A stretch of DNA of 64,000 nt from Paenibacillus dendrobii (GTDB lineage Bacteria; Bacillota; Bacilli; Paenibacillales; Paenibacillaceae), in contig NZ_WUBI01000005.1 in assembly GCF_009807035.1 (NCBI RefSeq), forward strand, positions 237,624 to 301,623, read 5' to 3'. The notes under the pieces were generated by a model. It saw only the letters and a list, made by a program, of their open reading frames with translations, ran no database searches and was not told the origin of the DNA. Of this stretch, positions 32,681-41,396 are shown piece by piece (the stretch's first letter is position 1; each line of letters opens with the position of its first letter). The position numbers and the translations under genes are program-made.

Positions 32681-33515
32681 ACTCCGCATCCGCCGCCGTA
32701 TCGTGGTTAAACAGCCCCTTGCATTCGGTTATGCGCTGAGGGTGGGTGTACACATTGCAGGAGCTTCCGCGAACGAAGCCTACAGCGGTTATTCCCAAGT
32801 TTCCGGCGAGTTCCAGCGCCAGCTCGGTCGGAGCCGATTTGGAGAGAATGACGCCGCAGCCGATTTTCGCGACCTTCAGGAGAATTTCGGAAGAAATTCT
32901 GCCGCTGAAGACGATGATTTTATCGTTCATCGGTATGTTCTGCTTCAAACAGTGACCATAAATTTTATCAAGTGCATTATGCCGGCCGATGTCCATCCGT
33001 TCCAGCAATATACCGCTTCGGTCACATAAAGCCGCATTGTGTACCCCGCCTGTCTGGCTAAAGGTTTCGGCGTTATTTTGCATGTCCTTGACCAAACGGA
33101 AGATGTCCTCGAAGGATAGTTCCACCGGCACATCATGCAAGCGTTTCGCCGTTTTGGCGTCGTTGAAAAACACGAATCCCTGACGGCTTGCGCCGCAGCA
33201 GGAAGTCACGTACCGCTTGCTGTACAGTTGGCTGTGGAGCGGACTCCACCGGCTGACGGTGGCATGGACGAAACCTTCGTCCTCTTGTACCCACAGCTTC
33301 TGAATTTCATCGATACCCGATATGACTCCCTCCGATGCGAGATAGCCGATGGCCATATCTTCAATGTATTCAGGCGTGCAGACCAGCGTAGCGAATTCCT
33401 CGCCGTTTATTTTGATCGTTACGGGATGCTCAGTGACAACAAGATCCGTTTTTTGGGTGACTTTCCCCTGCTCGTAGCGGATGATATTCCCCTGTTCCCT
33501 CGTCACAGATTTCAT
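32679..33515 (-). CDS. fdhD: Formate dehydrogenase accessory sulfurtransferase FdhD
   Basis: A 278-residue FdhD-type protein that transfers sulfur from a cysteine desulfurase to the Mo-bis-MGD cofactor before insertion into formate dehydrogenase. The catalytic loop is TSCCGASRQG with Cys106 and Cys107. MDIGRHNALDKIYG and the C-terminal SAPTELALELAGNLGITAVGFVRG are family signatures. The start ATG follows GAGGATCG. Twelve bases separate it from the DUF2294 gene upstream, so both form one operon running toward moaA. Confidence 0.94.
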   Translation of the reverse strand: MKSVTREQGNIIRYEQGKVTQKTDLVVTEHPVTIKINGEEFATLVCTPEYIEDMAIGYLASEGVISGIDEIQKLWVQEDEGFVHATVSRWSPLHSQLYSKRYVTSCCGASRQGFVFFNDAKTAKRLHDVPVELSFEDIFRLVKDMQNNAETFSQTGGVHNAALCDRSGILLERMDIGRHNALDKIYGHCLKQNIPMNDKIIVFSGRISSEILLKVAKIGCGVILSKSAPTELALELAGNLGITAVGFVRGSSCNVYTHPQRITECKGLFNHDTAADAE

Positions 33516-33527
33516 CGATCCTCATCC

Positions 33528-33869
33528 CTAATCTATATTTTTTTCAAACATGAATACGGATATGGCCACATCCTCATCGACTTTGATATCCGAAAACAAA
33601 TGAACCAGCTTCGATCCGCAAAGTTCTTCCAATCCTTCTGGAACCTGGTTTTTATATATTTCCTGGATCATATATGTTCTGGCGTTGTGCACCATTTTTT
33701 TGCCATCCGGCGTTTGTGCGATAAACTTTTCCGTAGGGGTAAAATTCCCGTACATCCGGGTGATCGCCATATTCTCGACGAAGGTCGTATGAATGCGCTC
33801 AGGCCCTTTGCCGAACGTGTCTTTTCTGACTTTCCGGATGATGTCGTTAAACGCAACTTCCTTTTTCAT
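33528..33869 (-). CDS. DUF2294 protein
   Basis: 113 residues. The opening FNDIIRKVRKDTFGKGPERIHTTFVENMAI matches the DUF2294 family as I remember it; its function is unknown. In this window it is the first gene of the DUF2294-fdhD operon and is divergent from the formate dehydrogenase gene, which suggests a role in formate metabolism or its control. ATG 33869 follows GAGGTGATTGAGGG. No signal or membrane segment is present. Confidence 0.75.
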   Translation of the reverse strand: MKKEVAFNDIIRKVRKDTFGKGPERIHTTFVENMAITRMYGNFTPTEKFIAQTPDGKKMVHNARTYMIQEIYKNQVPEGLEELCGSKLVHLFSDIKVDEDVAISVFMFEKNID

Positions 33870-33897
33870 CCCTCAATCACCTCATTACAAGTTTAAC

Positions 33898-33926
33898 ACT
33901 ATACTAAATCCTAGTAACAATGTACA
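33898..33926 (-). promoter_or_regulatory. Promoter of the DUF2294-fdhD operon
   Basis: On the minus strand TGTACA (33926-33921), a 17-base spacer and TATAGT (33903-33898) lie ~30 bases before the start codon of the DUF2294 gene. Confidence 0.5.
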
Positions 33927-33981
33927 GGACGATTTTTCAAAAATCTATAGCGCTGTTTCTGATCGGACGGATAATTCAACC

Positions 33982-34009
33982 TTGTTTTTTCAAACGGAAG
34001 TAGTATAAT
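33982..34009 (+). promoter_or_regulatory. Promoter of the formate dehydrogenase gene
   Basis: TTGTTT (33982-33987), a 16-base spacer and a perfect TATAAT (34004-34009). Transcription would start near 34016, about 205 bases before the start codon, giving a long leader. Confidence 0.6.
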
Positions 34010-34076
34010 CATGGCGAGACACGATTTTGACAAAATAACGGGAATGATCAGTTTAGTAGGCCATTGCTAATCGGTT

Positions 34077-34133
34077 ACTCCACTACAACCTGCCGCACCA
34101 GAACTAGCGGTCCAGGTTTAGTGGAGTTTTTTT
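34077..34133 (+). terminator. Leader terminator upstream of the formate dehydrogenase gene
   Basis: The outer arms are ACTCCACTA (34077-34085) and TAGTGGAGT (34119-34127). The next pairs are AACCTG (34087-34092) with CAGGTT (34113-34118) and CCGC with GCGG. One base bulges on one side and two on the other, and T7 (34127-34133) follows. No plus-strand gene lies upstream, so this terminator can only act on the leader of the dehydrogenase gene. Confidence 0.75.
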
Positions 34134-34220
34134 GTTTGTGGAATTTTTTACGGACAATCCGCTTATGCTTTGGTAAATCAGCCCGTTATCGAGAAAAAAT
34201 TGGGGAAATGAGGTTATTAC

Positions 34221-37157
34221 GTGAGCAAGGAAACTGTAAGTATAGCTTTGAACGGACTGCAAGTGGAAGTCAAAGAGGGCATGACGGTACTCGAGGCGAT
34301 TAACCTTGCCGGACTTGAACACCCTCAAATTTGTTATGTACCCGAAGTGGATCCAATTCAAACATGCGATACCTGCATCGTTGAAATTAACGGACAATTA
34401 AAAAGAGCTTGCTCCACCCCAGCAGCAAACGGGATGGACATCAAGCTTTCTTCGGATCGGGCCAAAGAAGCACAAACGGAAGCCATGGACCGGATTCTTG
34501 AAAACCACCTGCTGTATTGCACCGTATGCGACAACAACAACGGCAACTGCAAAGTGCATAACACTGCTGAACTGATGGAAATCGAACATCAAAAATATCC
34601 GTATCGGCCAAAAGTGGACTCCTCCGAAGTCGATATGTCCCATCCATTTTACCGGTATGACCCCAACCAATGTATCGCTTGCGGTCAATGCGTCGAGGTG
34701 TGCCAGAACCTTCAGGTCAACGAAACGCTGTCCATCGACTGGGAGGCGGACATTCCGCGCGTAAAATGGGATGCCGGAACCTCCATCAACGATTCCTCCT
34801 GCGTCAGCTGCGGTCAATGCGTAACGATTTGTCCTTGTAACGCGCTGATGGAAAAATCGATGCTCGGCGAAGCTGGCTTCATGACGGCCATCGACAAACC
34901 GATTCTCGATCCCATGATCGATCTGGTCAAAGAGGTGGAGCCGGGCTACAGCGGCATTTTTGCCATTTCCGAAATTGAAGCCGCGATGCGCGACACCAGA
35001 ACACGCAAGACCAAAACGGTCTGCACGTTCTGCGGCGTCGGCTGCTCGTTTGAAGTATGGACCAAAGGCCGCAAAATTCTGAAAGTCCAGCCTTCCCACG
35101 ACGCGCCGGTCAATGCGATTTCCACTTGCGTCAAAGGTAAATTCGGATGGGATTTCGTGAATAGCGAAGAACGTATTACTACTCCACTGATCCGTCAGGG
35201 AGATGCTTTCGTGGAAGCCTCATGGGACGAAGCCCTCTCCCTCGTTGCTGAACGTCTGGGCGGAATCAAGAAGGAATACGGCTCGAACGCGCTCGGATTC
35301 ATTTCTTCCTCGAAGATCACCAATGAAGAAAATTACGTGATTCAGAAGCTGGCACGCCAAGCATTTGAAACCAACAATATCGATAACTGCTCCCGTTACT
35401 GCCAATCGCCCGCATCGGATGGCTTGATGTCCACGGTAGGTATCGGCGGAGATGCCGGTTCGATCAAGGATATCGCTGCCGCAGGTCTTGTCATTCTGAT
35501 CGGCTGTGCGCCTGCGGAAGGACATCCGGTTCTTGCTACGCGCATCAAACGTGCCCACAAGCTTCATGGACAAAAGCTGATCGTAGCCGATCTGCGGAAG
35601 CATGAAATGGCAGAACGCTCGGATCTCTTTATTCGTCCCAAACAAGGTACCGATTTCGTATGGCTGAGTGCCGTGACGAAATACATGATCGATCAAGGAT
35701 GGCATGATGAAGCCTTCGTACAGCAGCATGTTAACCAGTACGGTGAGTATTCACACCTGCTTGAGAAATTCACGCTGGAGTATGCGGAAAAAGAAACGGG
35801 CATTTCCAAGGACACGCTCATTTCGATCGCAACCATGATTCATGAGGCAGACGGAACGGCCATCTGCTGGGGCATGGGCGTCACCCAAAACGTGGCGGGT
35901 TCTCACACCTCCGCTGCCATTTCGAACCTGCTGCTTGCAACCGGCAACTACATGCGTCCAGGTGCAGGGGCTTATCCGCTCCGCGGCCACAACAACGTCC
36001 AAGGCGCTTGCGACATGGGAACGCTGCCGCCATGGCTGCCGGGATACCAGCATGTTTCGAACGATGAAGCTCGTTCGCGTTTCGAACAGGCTTATGGTGT
36101 AAGTATCTCGCCGAAACCCGGTATGGATAACATCCAAATGCTGGATGCCGTGGACCGCGGCGAACTGAAGGGGATGTACCTGGTCGGGGAAGATATGGCT
36201 TGGGTCGACTCCAATGCCAACCATGTGCATGAACTGCTCAGCAAGCTGGACTTCTTCGTCGTTCAGGACGTATTCCTGTCTCAAACAGCCCAGTTTGCCG
36301 ACGTTATTCTGCCGGCAGCGCCTTCTCTGGAGAAGGACGGTACTTTCACCAATACGGAACGCCGTGTTCAGCGTTTGTACGAGGTGATGAAACCGATGGG
36401 CAATTCCAAGCCGGACTGGTGGATTACGACCCAGCTCGCGAAGCATCTAGGCTTTGATTGGAACTACAGCCATCCAAGCGAAATTTTTGCCGAAATGGCC
36501 AGCTTGACGCCATTCTTCAGCAAAGCAAGTTATGAAGTAATGGAAGGCTGGGGCAGCTTTACCTGGGGTTCTCCAACAGGTGAGAGCACGCCGCTCTTGT
36601 ACACTGAAGGATTCCATTTCCCGGACAAGAAAGCCCGCTTCTCGCTGGTTGACTACATTCCTCCGGTGGAATTCCCGGCCGAATTCGATCTCGTGCTGAA
36701 TAACGGACGTCTCCTGGAGCAGTTCCATGAAGGCAACATGACCAACAAGTCGCATGGCATCAACCTGAAGCTGCCGGAAGTTTTCGTGGAAATTTCTCCT
36801 GAACTTGCTGCGGAACGAGGCCTAGAGAGCGGATCGCTGGTTCGCCTTGAATCGCCTTACGGCGCCATCAAGCTGAAAGCATTGGTGACGGATCGGGTAC
36901 ACCGCAACGAAGTGTATGTTCCAATGCACTCCACCAGTCATGAAACAGCAGTCAATCTCTTGACCGGAGGGGCGGTGGATGTCCGTACGCATACCCCTGC
37001 CTACAAACAGACGAAAGTCCGGATGCAAATTCTGAACATTAAGGGAGCCAATCCGCTTCCTCTCAGCAATCCTCGTAACAAAAAGCGGCATCCGCAAAAT
37101 GGGGTTGAGGTTCAGCGCAAATGGAACCGTCCGGATTATGTTTCCCTGGTGGATTAA
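34221..37157 (+). CDS. Formate dehydrogenase alpha subunit (cytoplasmic, YrhE/FdhF type)
   Basis: 978 residues; oxidises formate to CO2 with a Mo-bis-MGD centre. Domains in order: a 2Fe-2S ferredoxin-like domain (Cys38, 49, 52, 64); a His96/Cys100-Cys103-Cys110 4Fe-4S segment; two ferredoxin 4Fe-4S motifs (CIACGQCVEVC and CVSCGQCVTIC); the molybdopterin oxidoreductase domain starting with CTFCGVGC; and a C-terminal dinucleotide-binding domain. The metal ligand is Cys394 in CSRYCQSPA, so it is a non-selenium enzyme, and the residue after it is Gln rather than the usual His. There is no twin-arginine signal. GTG 34221 follows GAGG. The DUF1641 gene follows at 18 bases. Confidence 0.94.
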   Translation: MSKETVSIALNGLQVEVKEGMTVLEAINLAGLEHPQICYVPEVDPIQTCDTCIVEINGQLKRACSTPAANGMDIKLSSDRAKEAQTEAMDRILENHLLYCTVCDNNNGNCKVHNTAELMEIEHQKYPYRPKVDSSEVDMSHPFYRYDPNQCIACGQCVEVCQNLQVNETLSIDWEADIPRVKWDAGTSINDSSCVSCGQCVTICPCNALMEKSMLGEAGFMTAIDKPILDPMIDLVKEVEPGYSGIFAISEIEAAMRDTRTRKTKTVCTFCGVGCSFEVWTKGRKILKVQPSHDAPVNAISTCVKGKFGWDFVNSEERITTPLIRQGDAFVEASWDEALSLVAERLGGIKKEYGSNALGFISSSKITNEENYVIQKLARQAFETNNIDNCSRYCQSPASDGLMSTVGIGGDAGSIKDIAAAGLVILIGCAPAEGHPVLATRIKRAHKLHGQKLIVADLRKHEMAERSDLFIRPKQGTDFVWLSAVTKYMIDQGWHDEAFVQQHVNQYGEYSHLLEKFTLEYAEKETGISKDTLISIATMIHEADGTAICWGMGVTQNVAGSHTSAAISNLLLATGNYMRPGAGAYPLRGHNNVQGACDMGTLPPWLPGYQHVSNDEARSRFEQAYGVSISPKPGMDNIQMLDAVDRGELKGMYLVGEDMAWVDSNANHVHELLSKLDFFVVQDVFLSQTAQFADVILPAAPSLEKDGTFTNTERRVQRLYEVMKPMGNSKPDWWITTQLAKHLGFDWNYSHPSEIFAEMASLTPFFSKASYEVMEGWGSFTWGSPTGESTPLLYTEGFHFPDKKARFSLVDYIPPVEFPAEFDLVLNNGRLLEQFHEGNMTNKSHGINLKLPEVFVEISPELAAERGLESGSLVRLESPYGAIKLKALVTDRVHRNEVYVPMHSTSHETAVNLLTGGAVDVRTHTPAYKQTKVRMQILNIKGANPLPLSNPRNKKRHPQNGVEVQRKWNRPDYVSLVD

Positions 37158-37175
37158 AGGAAAGGTGGTATAAAG

Positions 37176-37649
37176 ATGGCTGAGCCCATTTCTTTCATTA
37201 AAAAACGCGAACTTAGCGAAGAAGAATTAAAACAGCAGTCGCTGGACCAGCTCAAGGATTCCATTGCCGAACATGAACTGGCCATTGAAAAAGCGATGGC
37301 CGTTCTGGGCGAGCTGTACGGCAGCGGCATCCTCGAAGCAGCCGAATCCATGCTGAAGGCAAAAGCGAAAATTGCCGAAATCGCCCTTCATCAGGTCAAT
37401 CGCCCTGAGATGACGAATATGATCAATAATGGCCTTGCAGCGGTTGGTGCCTTGTCCGCGATCGATCCGGATCAGACCACGAAGCTTCTTAGCAGTGTCG
37501 CTAAAGGTCTGGAGGAAGCAAACGAGCCGCATGACAAAAAGCTGAGCGTTTTCTCGCTGATGAGCGCCCTGAAAGATCCCGATGTGAACCGTGCCATTGG
37601 TTTCGGCCTGCGTTTCCTCAAAGGGATGGGCAAAGGACTCGGCGAATAA
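37176..37649 (+). CDS. DUF1641 protein (YrhD-like)
   Basis: A 157-residue helical protein of the DUF1641 family, co-occurring with this class of formate dehydrogenase (yrhE-yrhD in Bacillus). The C-terminal pattern DPDVNRAIGFGLRFLKGMGKGLG is the conserved part. Residues 1-90 look like long amphipathic helices. It may be a small subunit or an assembly partner of the dehydrogenase; that is an inference from gene order. ATG 37176 follows AAAGGTGG. A strong terminator follows at 37693-37731. Confidence 0.87.
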   Translation: MAEPISFIKKRELSEEELKQQSLDQLKDSIAEHELAIEKAMAVLGELYGSGILEAAESMLKAKAKIAEIALHQVNRPEMTNMINNGLAAVGALSAIDPDQTTKLLSSVAKGLEEANEPHDKKLSVFSLMSALKDPDVNRAIGFGLRFLKGMGKGLGE

Positions 37650-37692
37650 GCTTTCGGCATTCACTATTCACATTGCTCCCTGCTTGAAATCT

Positions 37693-37731
37693 AAAAAGGC
37701 AGATTCCATTAACGGAATCTGCCTTTTTTTC
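37693..37731 (+). terminator. Terminator of the formate dehydrogenase operon
   Basis: Perfect arms AAAAAGGCAGATTCC / GGAATCTGCCTTTTT with a 6-base loop and T7. Confidence 0.92.
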
Positions 37732-37771
37732 ATGAAACCAATCTTGATGAAGGTTAAATTTCCCTGTACAT

Positions 37772-37805
37772 AAAAAAACAGACCCTGGAGCATCGGGCTC
37801 CAGGG
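37772..37805 (-). terminator. Terminator of the five-PAS kinase gene
   Basis: CCCTGGAGC (37783-37791) and GCTCCAGGG (37797-37805). On the minus strand they are followed within four bases by T7 (37778-37772), about 110 bases after the kinase stop codon. Confidence 0.82.
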
Positions 37806-37916
37806 CATCAAGCAAATATATTATAAAAGGGGTATGGCTTTATTATAAGAGGCCTATCTTAAAATAAGATGAAAATAACCTTCAAGGCACCTTAAATTTG
37901 CGCTTGATTTATAGAT

Positions 37917-40900
37917 TTATAGAGAATGGATATGTCCGCTCCATTTCTCCAATATCCGTTCCAGTTCGGGCACCAGAACGGGCTTGCTCAATACATCCTG
38001 CATGCCCGCGTCCAGGCATCTCTTGCGGTTCTTTGCATCAGCAAAAGCAGTAACGGCAATCATTACGGGCTGCGCATCTCTTGGTTGCCGGGCACCAATC
38101 AACTTCGCAGCCTCGATTCCATCCAGAACCGGCATCTGGACGTCCATGAAAATCAGATCATAGTTTTGGCTCTCTGATGCCCGGAGCGCCTCGGCTCCAT
38201 TTACCGCGACATCAGGGTGATAGCCCATCTTATTCAATATAGCCGAAAAGATCTGCCGGTTAACCGGATGATCATCAGCCACCAAAATACGCAGCAGACC
38301 CCAACGCGGTACAGTTGTCTCGGGCAGCTTCAGGCGGCTTAGAGATACCTTGTCATTTTCCTGAGGAATCGGCCTTGAACGCTCTAGCTCTGCTGATGGA
38401 GAGATCTCCTCTTCAGTTTCCACTTTAGTAACTGGTGACGTCCATGCTCCGGTTTTGAGTGTAAAATAAAAGGTGCTTCCCCAGCTCTCCTCTTCTTCCT
38501 GGATCACCCCGATGCTTCCCCCCATCAGCTCGACGAGTTTCTTGCAAATGGAGAGGCCCAGACCCGTACCTCCGTATTTGCGGTTGATAGCCGGGTGGAG
38601 CTGGGAAAAGGACTGGAACAGCTGGTCCAGCTTATCGGATGGTATGCCGATTCCTGTATCCTTAACGAAAAATTCCAGAATCAATGCATTTTCAGGAGAA
38701 TCATTAGCGATGTGAACGGATATGGTGACTTTCCCGGCATCGGTAAATTTAATCGCATTGCCGACCAGATTAATCAGTACCTGCCTCAGCCGTCCCTCAT
38801 CGCCCCGGATCATATCCGGTATATCGGGTGCAACGTGGCAGCTCATTTCCAAATTCTTTTCAGCTGCCTTGGCCGAGAACAGTTCCGTAACCCCGCCCAG
38901 AACGGAACGAATTTGAATCGGATCTTCGCTCAGGACCATCTTCCCTGCTTCTATTTTGCTGAAATCAAGAATCTCATTCAGAATATGCAGCAGCGCATCG
39001 CTGCTTTGGCGGATGATATCCGTATAACTTTGCTGCTCCTCATCCAGCTGCGACTCCGCAAGCAGCTCAATCATCCCGATAATGCCGTTCATCGGCGTTC
39101 TCAGTTCGTGGCTCATGATAGCCATAAACTCGGACTTGGCTTTATCGGCACGCTCTGCGGATTCCTTAGCCCTAATGATTTGCTTTTCGTTCGTAATATC
39201 GTTGAATACGATAACGGCCCCCATCCGCTCGCCTTTATCAAAAAGCGGGGTCACGCGATATGATGCGAGAAAGCTTGAGCCATCCTGTCGCCAGAATACC
39301 GACTCCTCCTTGTAGAGTGCAATACCTTCACGAACAGCCCGCATCAACGGCGATTCACCAGGCAGATATTGGCTTCCATCCGCCCGCGTCTGTTGGAGCG
39401 TGCATAGAAAGGATTGCCCGATCCATTCTCCGGCGCTAAATCCGAGCATTTTGGCACCGGCCGGGTTCATGAACCCCGCCTTCCCTTCCAGATCGACCCC
39501 GAATATGCCCTCGGAAACCGAATTGAGGATGAGGGAATGCTCATAGCTGAGCTTCTCAATTTGCTCGACGTACCGTTTGCTGTCTGTGATATCGCTAGTA
39601 ATCCCGAAGACGCCTACGATTTCACCATGCAAAATAATCGGCACGTTAATGACACTGACTTCAATCCGGTGACCGTCCCGGTGACGCAGGCCGGTCTCAT
39701 AAGACTGTGGTACGCCCTTGGCCGCAAGACTGAAATGGTACGCCGTCTTCTCCACATCAACCGGATCGATCAAGGGAGTGAAATGGTTATTCACCATCTC
39801 TTGCTCCGTGTAGCCGCATAATATTTCCTGCCCGCGGTTGGCCGTCAGCAGGTTGCCGTCCAGATCAAGCGAAGCGACGCCTGCCGGATTATAATCAAAC
39901 AACGATTTATATTCTTCCAACTTCAGATCAATCTGTTTGCGCTCCGTGATATCGCGGGAAATCGAGATGACCTCCTCTACTTTCCCTTGCGCATTATACG
40001 TATAGCGGCTGTTGGTCTCGAACCAGATGTAAGAACCGTCCTTGCAGCGGAAGCGGAAAACGAAAGCCTCCGGCGCCTCCACCCGCAAGGCGGACATCAG
40101 ATGGCTTCTTACCATCTTGACGTCCTCAGGATGAATATAGCCGCGTGCGGCAGTGCCCTCCAACTCCTCCGGCTCGTAGCCAAGCAAAGCCCGGCACACG
40201 GGAGAAGCATAGATGAAGGTAAGCTCATCATTGACTTTATGGCGGGAAATGAAGTCCAGCGAATAATCCATGATGAGCTTGTAATTCTGCTCGCTTTGCT
40301 GCAGTCTCTTCTGCATAACCACCCGGTCCGTCACATCACGCCCTAAAGTCAGGACCCGTACGATGTTCCCCGCCGGATCACGCAGAATCTGAAATGACGT
40401 TTCGAGCCATAGATAATGTCCATCCTTATGCCGAACCCGCCGAGTAATGGTACCGTCGCTTGAATACAGACGTTCGCCCGTGATCATGTCGGCAGCATCT
40501 TCCGGGTGGTAAAACTCCGCACGGTGATGGCCCTTCATTTCGTCCTGCCCATATCCGAGGATCCGCTTCACGGATGGAGATACGCCCTCAAGAATGCCAT
40601 CCGCACTGCTGGCGGAAAAAAGAATATCCGCATTTTTATCGAATAGACTTTGAAAATCCGGCTCGTTATCATGGGCGTCCTGTTTGATCGGTATCTCCGG
40701 CAGAACTGTCGCTTCCTGGACCAGATAACCGGCATCTCCGTCTTGTCCTGTCTTCGCCAGTGAAACTCGAAGATGTACCCGCACTTCATGTCCATTTTTA
40801 TGTATATAACGTTTCTCCATTTGGATGCTTTCATCTGGTGAATGATGCAGAAGCTCGGCCAGACGCCTTGGAGAAGCCCATTTGTCATCGTCGGGATGTG

Positions 40901-41066
40901 TAATATCCGCCTCCGTCATGGACAACAGCTCTGCTTCAGTATATCCAAGCATAGCGGTATAGACGGTGCTGGCAGCAATCCATTGCCCGGTATCCACCGA
41001 AACGGCTGCCAGCGGAACCGAAGCATGCCGATAAAGCTGTTGAATAAAATTAAGCACGTAACCCAC
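37917..41066 (-). CDS. Orphan hybrid histidine kinase with five PAS domains
   Basis: 1049 residues, no membrane helix, so a cytoplasmic sensor. Five PAS/PAC units lie at about 5-120, 140-252, 260-380, 385-500 and 505-632 (DITERK/DITDSK-type PAC ends are visible). They are followed by HisKA with His653 in MSHELRTPMNGIIG, HATPase_c (GTGLGLSICKKL) and a receiver domain (ILVADDHPVNRQIF ... IFMDVQMPVLDG) at the C-terminus. GTG 41066 follows GGGAGG by 7 bases; an earlier in-frame start at 41120 lacks a site. No output regulator is next to it. PAS ligands may be redox cofactors or small molecules; the formate module upstream on the map is a tempting but unproven link. Confidence 0.9.
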   Translation of the reverse strand: MGYVLNFIQQLYRHASVPLAAVSVDTGQWIAASTVYTAMLGYTEAELLSMTEADITHPDDDKWASPRRLAELLHHSPDESIQMEKRYIHKNGHEVRVHLRVSLAKTGQDGDAGYLVQEATVLPEIPIKQDAHDNEPDFQSLFDKNADILFSASSADGILEGVSPSVKRILGYGQDEMKGHHRAEFYHPEDAADMITGERLYSSDGTITRRVRHKDGHYLWLETSFQILRDPAGNIVRVLTLGRDVTDRVVMQKRLQQSEQNYKLIMDYSLDFISRHKVNDELTFIYASPVCRALLGYEPEELEGTAARGYIHPEDVKMVRSHLMSALRVEAPEAFVFRFRCKDGSYIWFETNSRYTYNAQGKVEEVISISRDITERKQIDLKLEEYKSLFDYNPAGVASLDLDGNLLTANRGQEILCGYTEQEMVNNHFTPLIDPVDVEKTAYHFSLAAKGVPQSYETGLRHRDGHRIEVSVINVPIILHGEIVGVFGITSDITDSKRYVEQIEKLSYEHSLILNSVSEGIFGVDLEGKAGFMNPAGAKMLGFSAGEWIGQSFLCTLQQTRADGSQYLPGESPLMRAVREGIALYKEESVFWRQDGSSFLASYRVTPLFDKGERMGAVIVFNDITNEKQIIRAKESAERADKAKSEFMAIMSHELRTPMNGIIGMIELLAESQLDEEQQSYTDIIRQSSDALLHILNEILDFSKIEAGKMVLSEDPIQIRSVLGGVTELFSAKAAEKNLEMSCHVAPDIPDMIRGDEGRLRQVLINLVGNAIKFTDAGKVTISVHIANDSPENALILEFFVKDTGIGIPSDKLDQLFQSFSQLHPAINRKYGGTGLGLSICKKLVELMGGSIGVIQEEEESWGSTFYFTLKTGAWTSPVTKVETEEEISPSAELERSRPIPQENDKVSLSRLKLPETTVPRWGLLRILVADDHPVNRQIFSAILNKMGYHPDVAVNGAEALRASESQNYDLIFMDVQMPVLDGIEAAKLIGARQPRDAQPVMIAVTAFADAKNRKRCLDAGMQDVLSKPVLVPELERILEKWSGHIHSL

Positions 41067-41334
41067 TGCCGGTCCTCCCTTCCAAAACCAAGCATGTTGC
41101 GACCTTAAGAAAAGCGACAATACATATATTCATTACAAAACGAAAGCCTCACTCAAAGGATCCCAGGCTGCTTGCCGCATATGAACAACAAACAAAGTGA
41201 GATGTATTTGAACGGGCTCAATAGCTGATTAACCCAGATTCCGGGCTTTTAAACCGTTTTTGTCATGATCCGGAGAAAACAGGCCTAAAGCCTCGGGGCT
41301 TTCCCGTACGGATTGATGATATCTATTATATATG
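41067..41334. other. Upstream region of the five-PAS kinase gene
   Basis: No gene seen. A TTGAGT sequence at about 41150 could be the -35 of the minus-strand kinase promoter. A short hairpin AAAGCC-TCGG-GGCTTT lies at 41287-41302 without a T-run. I looked for riboswitch-like motifs here and found none I could support. Confidence 0.35.
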
Positions 41335-41374
41335 AAAAATCCGCTTCACGACCGGAGTCATCGAAGCGGATTTT
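41335..41374 (-). terminator. Terminator of the sugar-uptake operon
   Basis: AAAATCCGCTTC (41336-41347) and GAAGCGGATTTT (41363-41374) form a perfect 12-base stem. On the minus strand TTTTTCATAT follows. It lies 23 bases after the stop of the Gfo/Idh/MocA gene. Confidence 0.87.
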
Positions 41375-41396
41375 ATATCTCATCATATACTTATAT

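Noticed and set aside
34016..34076. Confident call of a molybdenum cofactor riboswitch
   Set aside because: Location and gene context fit, but the leader before the terminator is short (~60 bases) and I cannot match the conserved Moco core; left as an unassigned leader.
41067..41334. Cyclic-di-GMP or other riboswitch upstream of the five-PAS kinase
   Set aside because: A run resembling AAAGCC...GGCTTT drew attention, but the conserved core and outer stems of the GEMM motif are not present.
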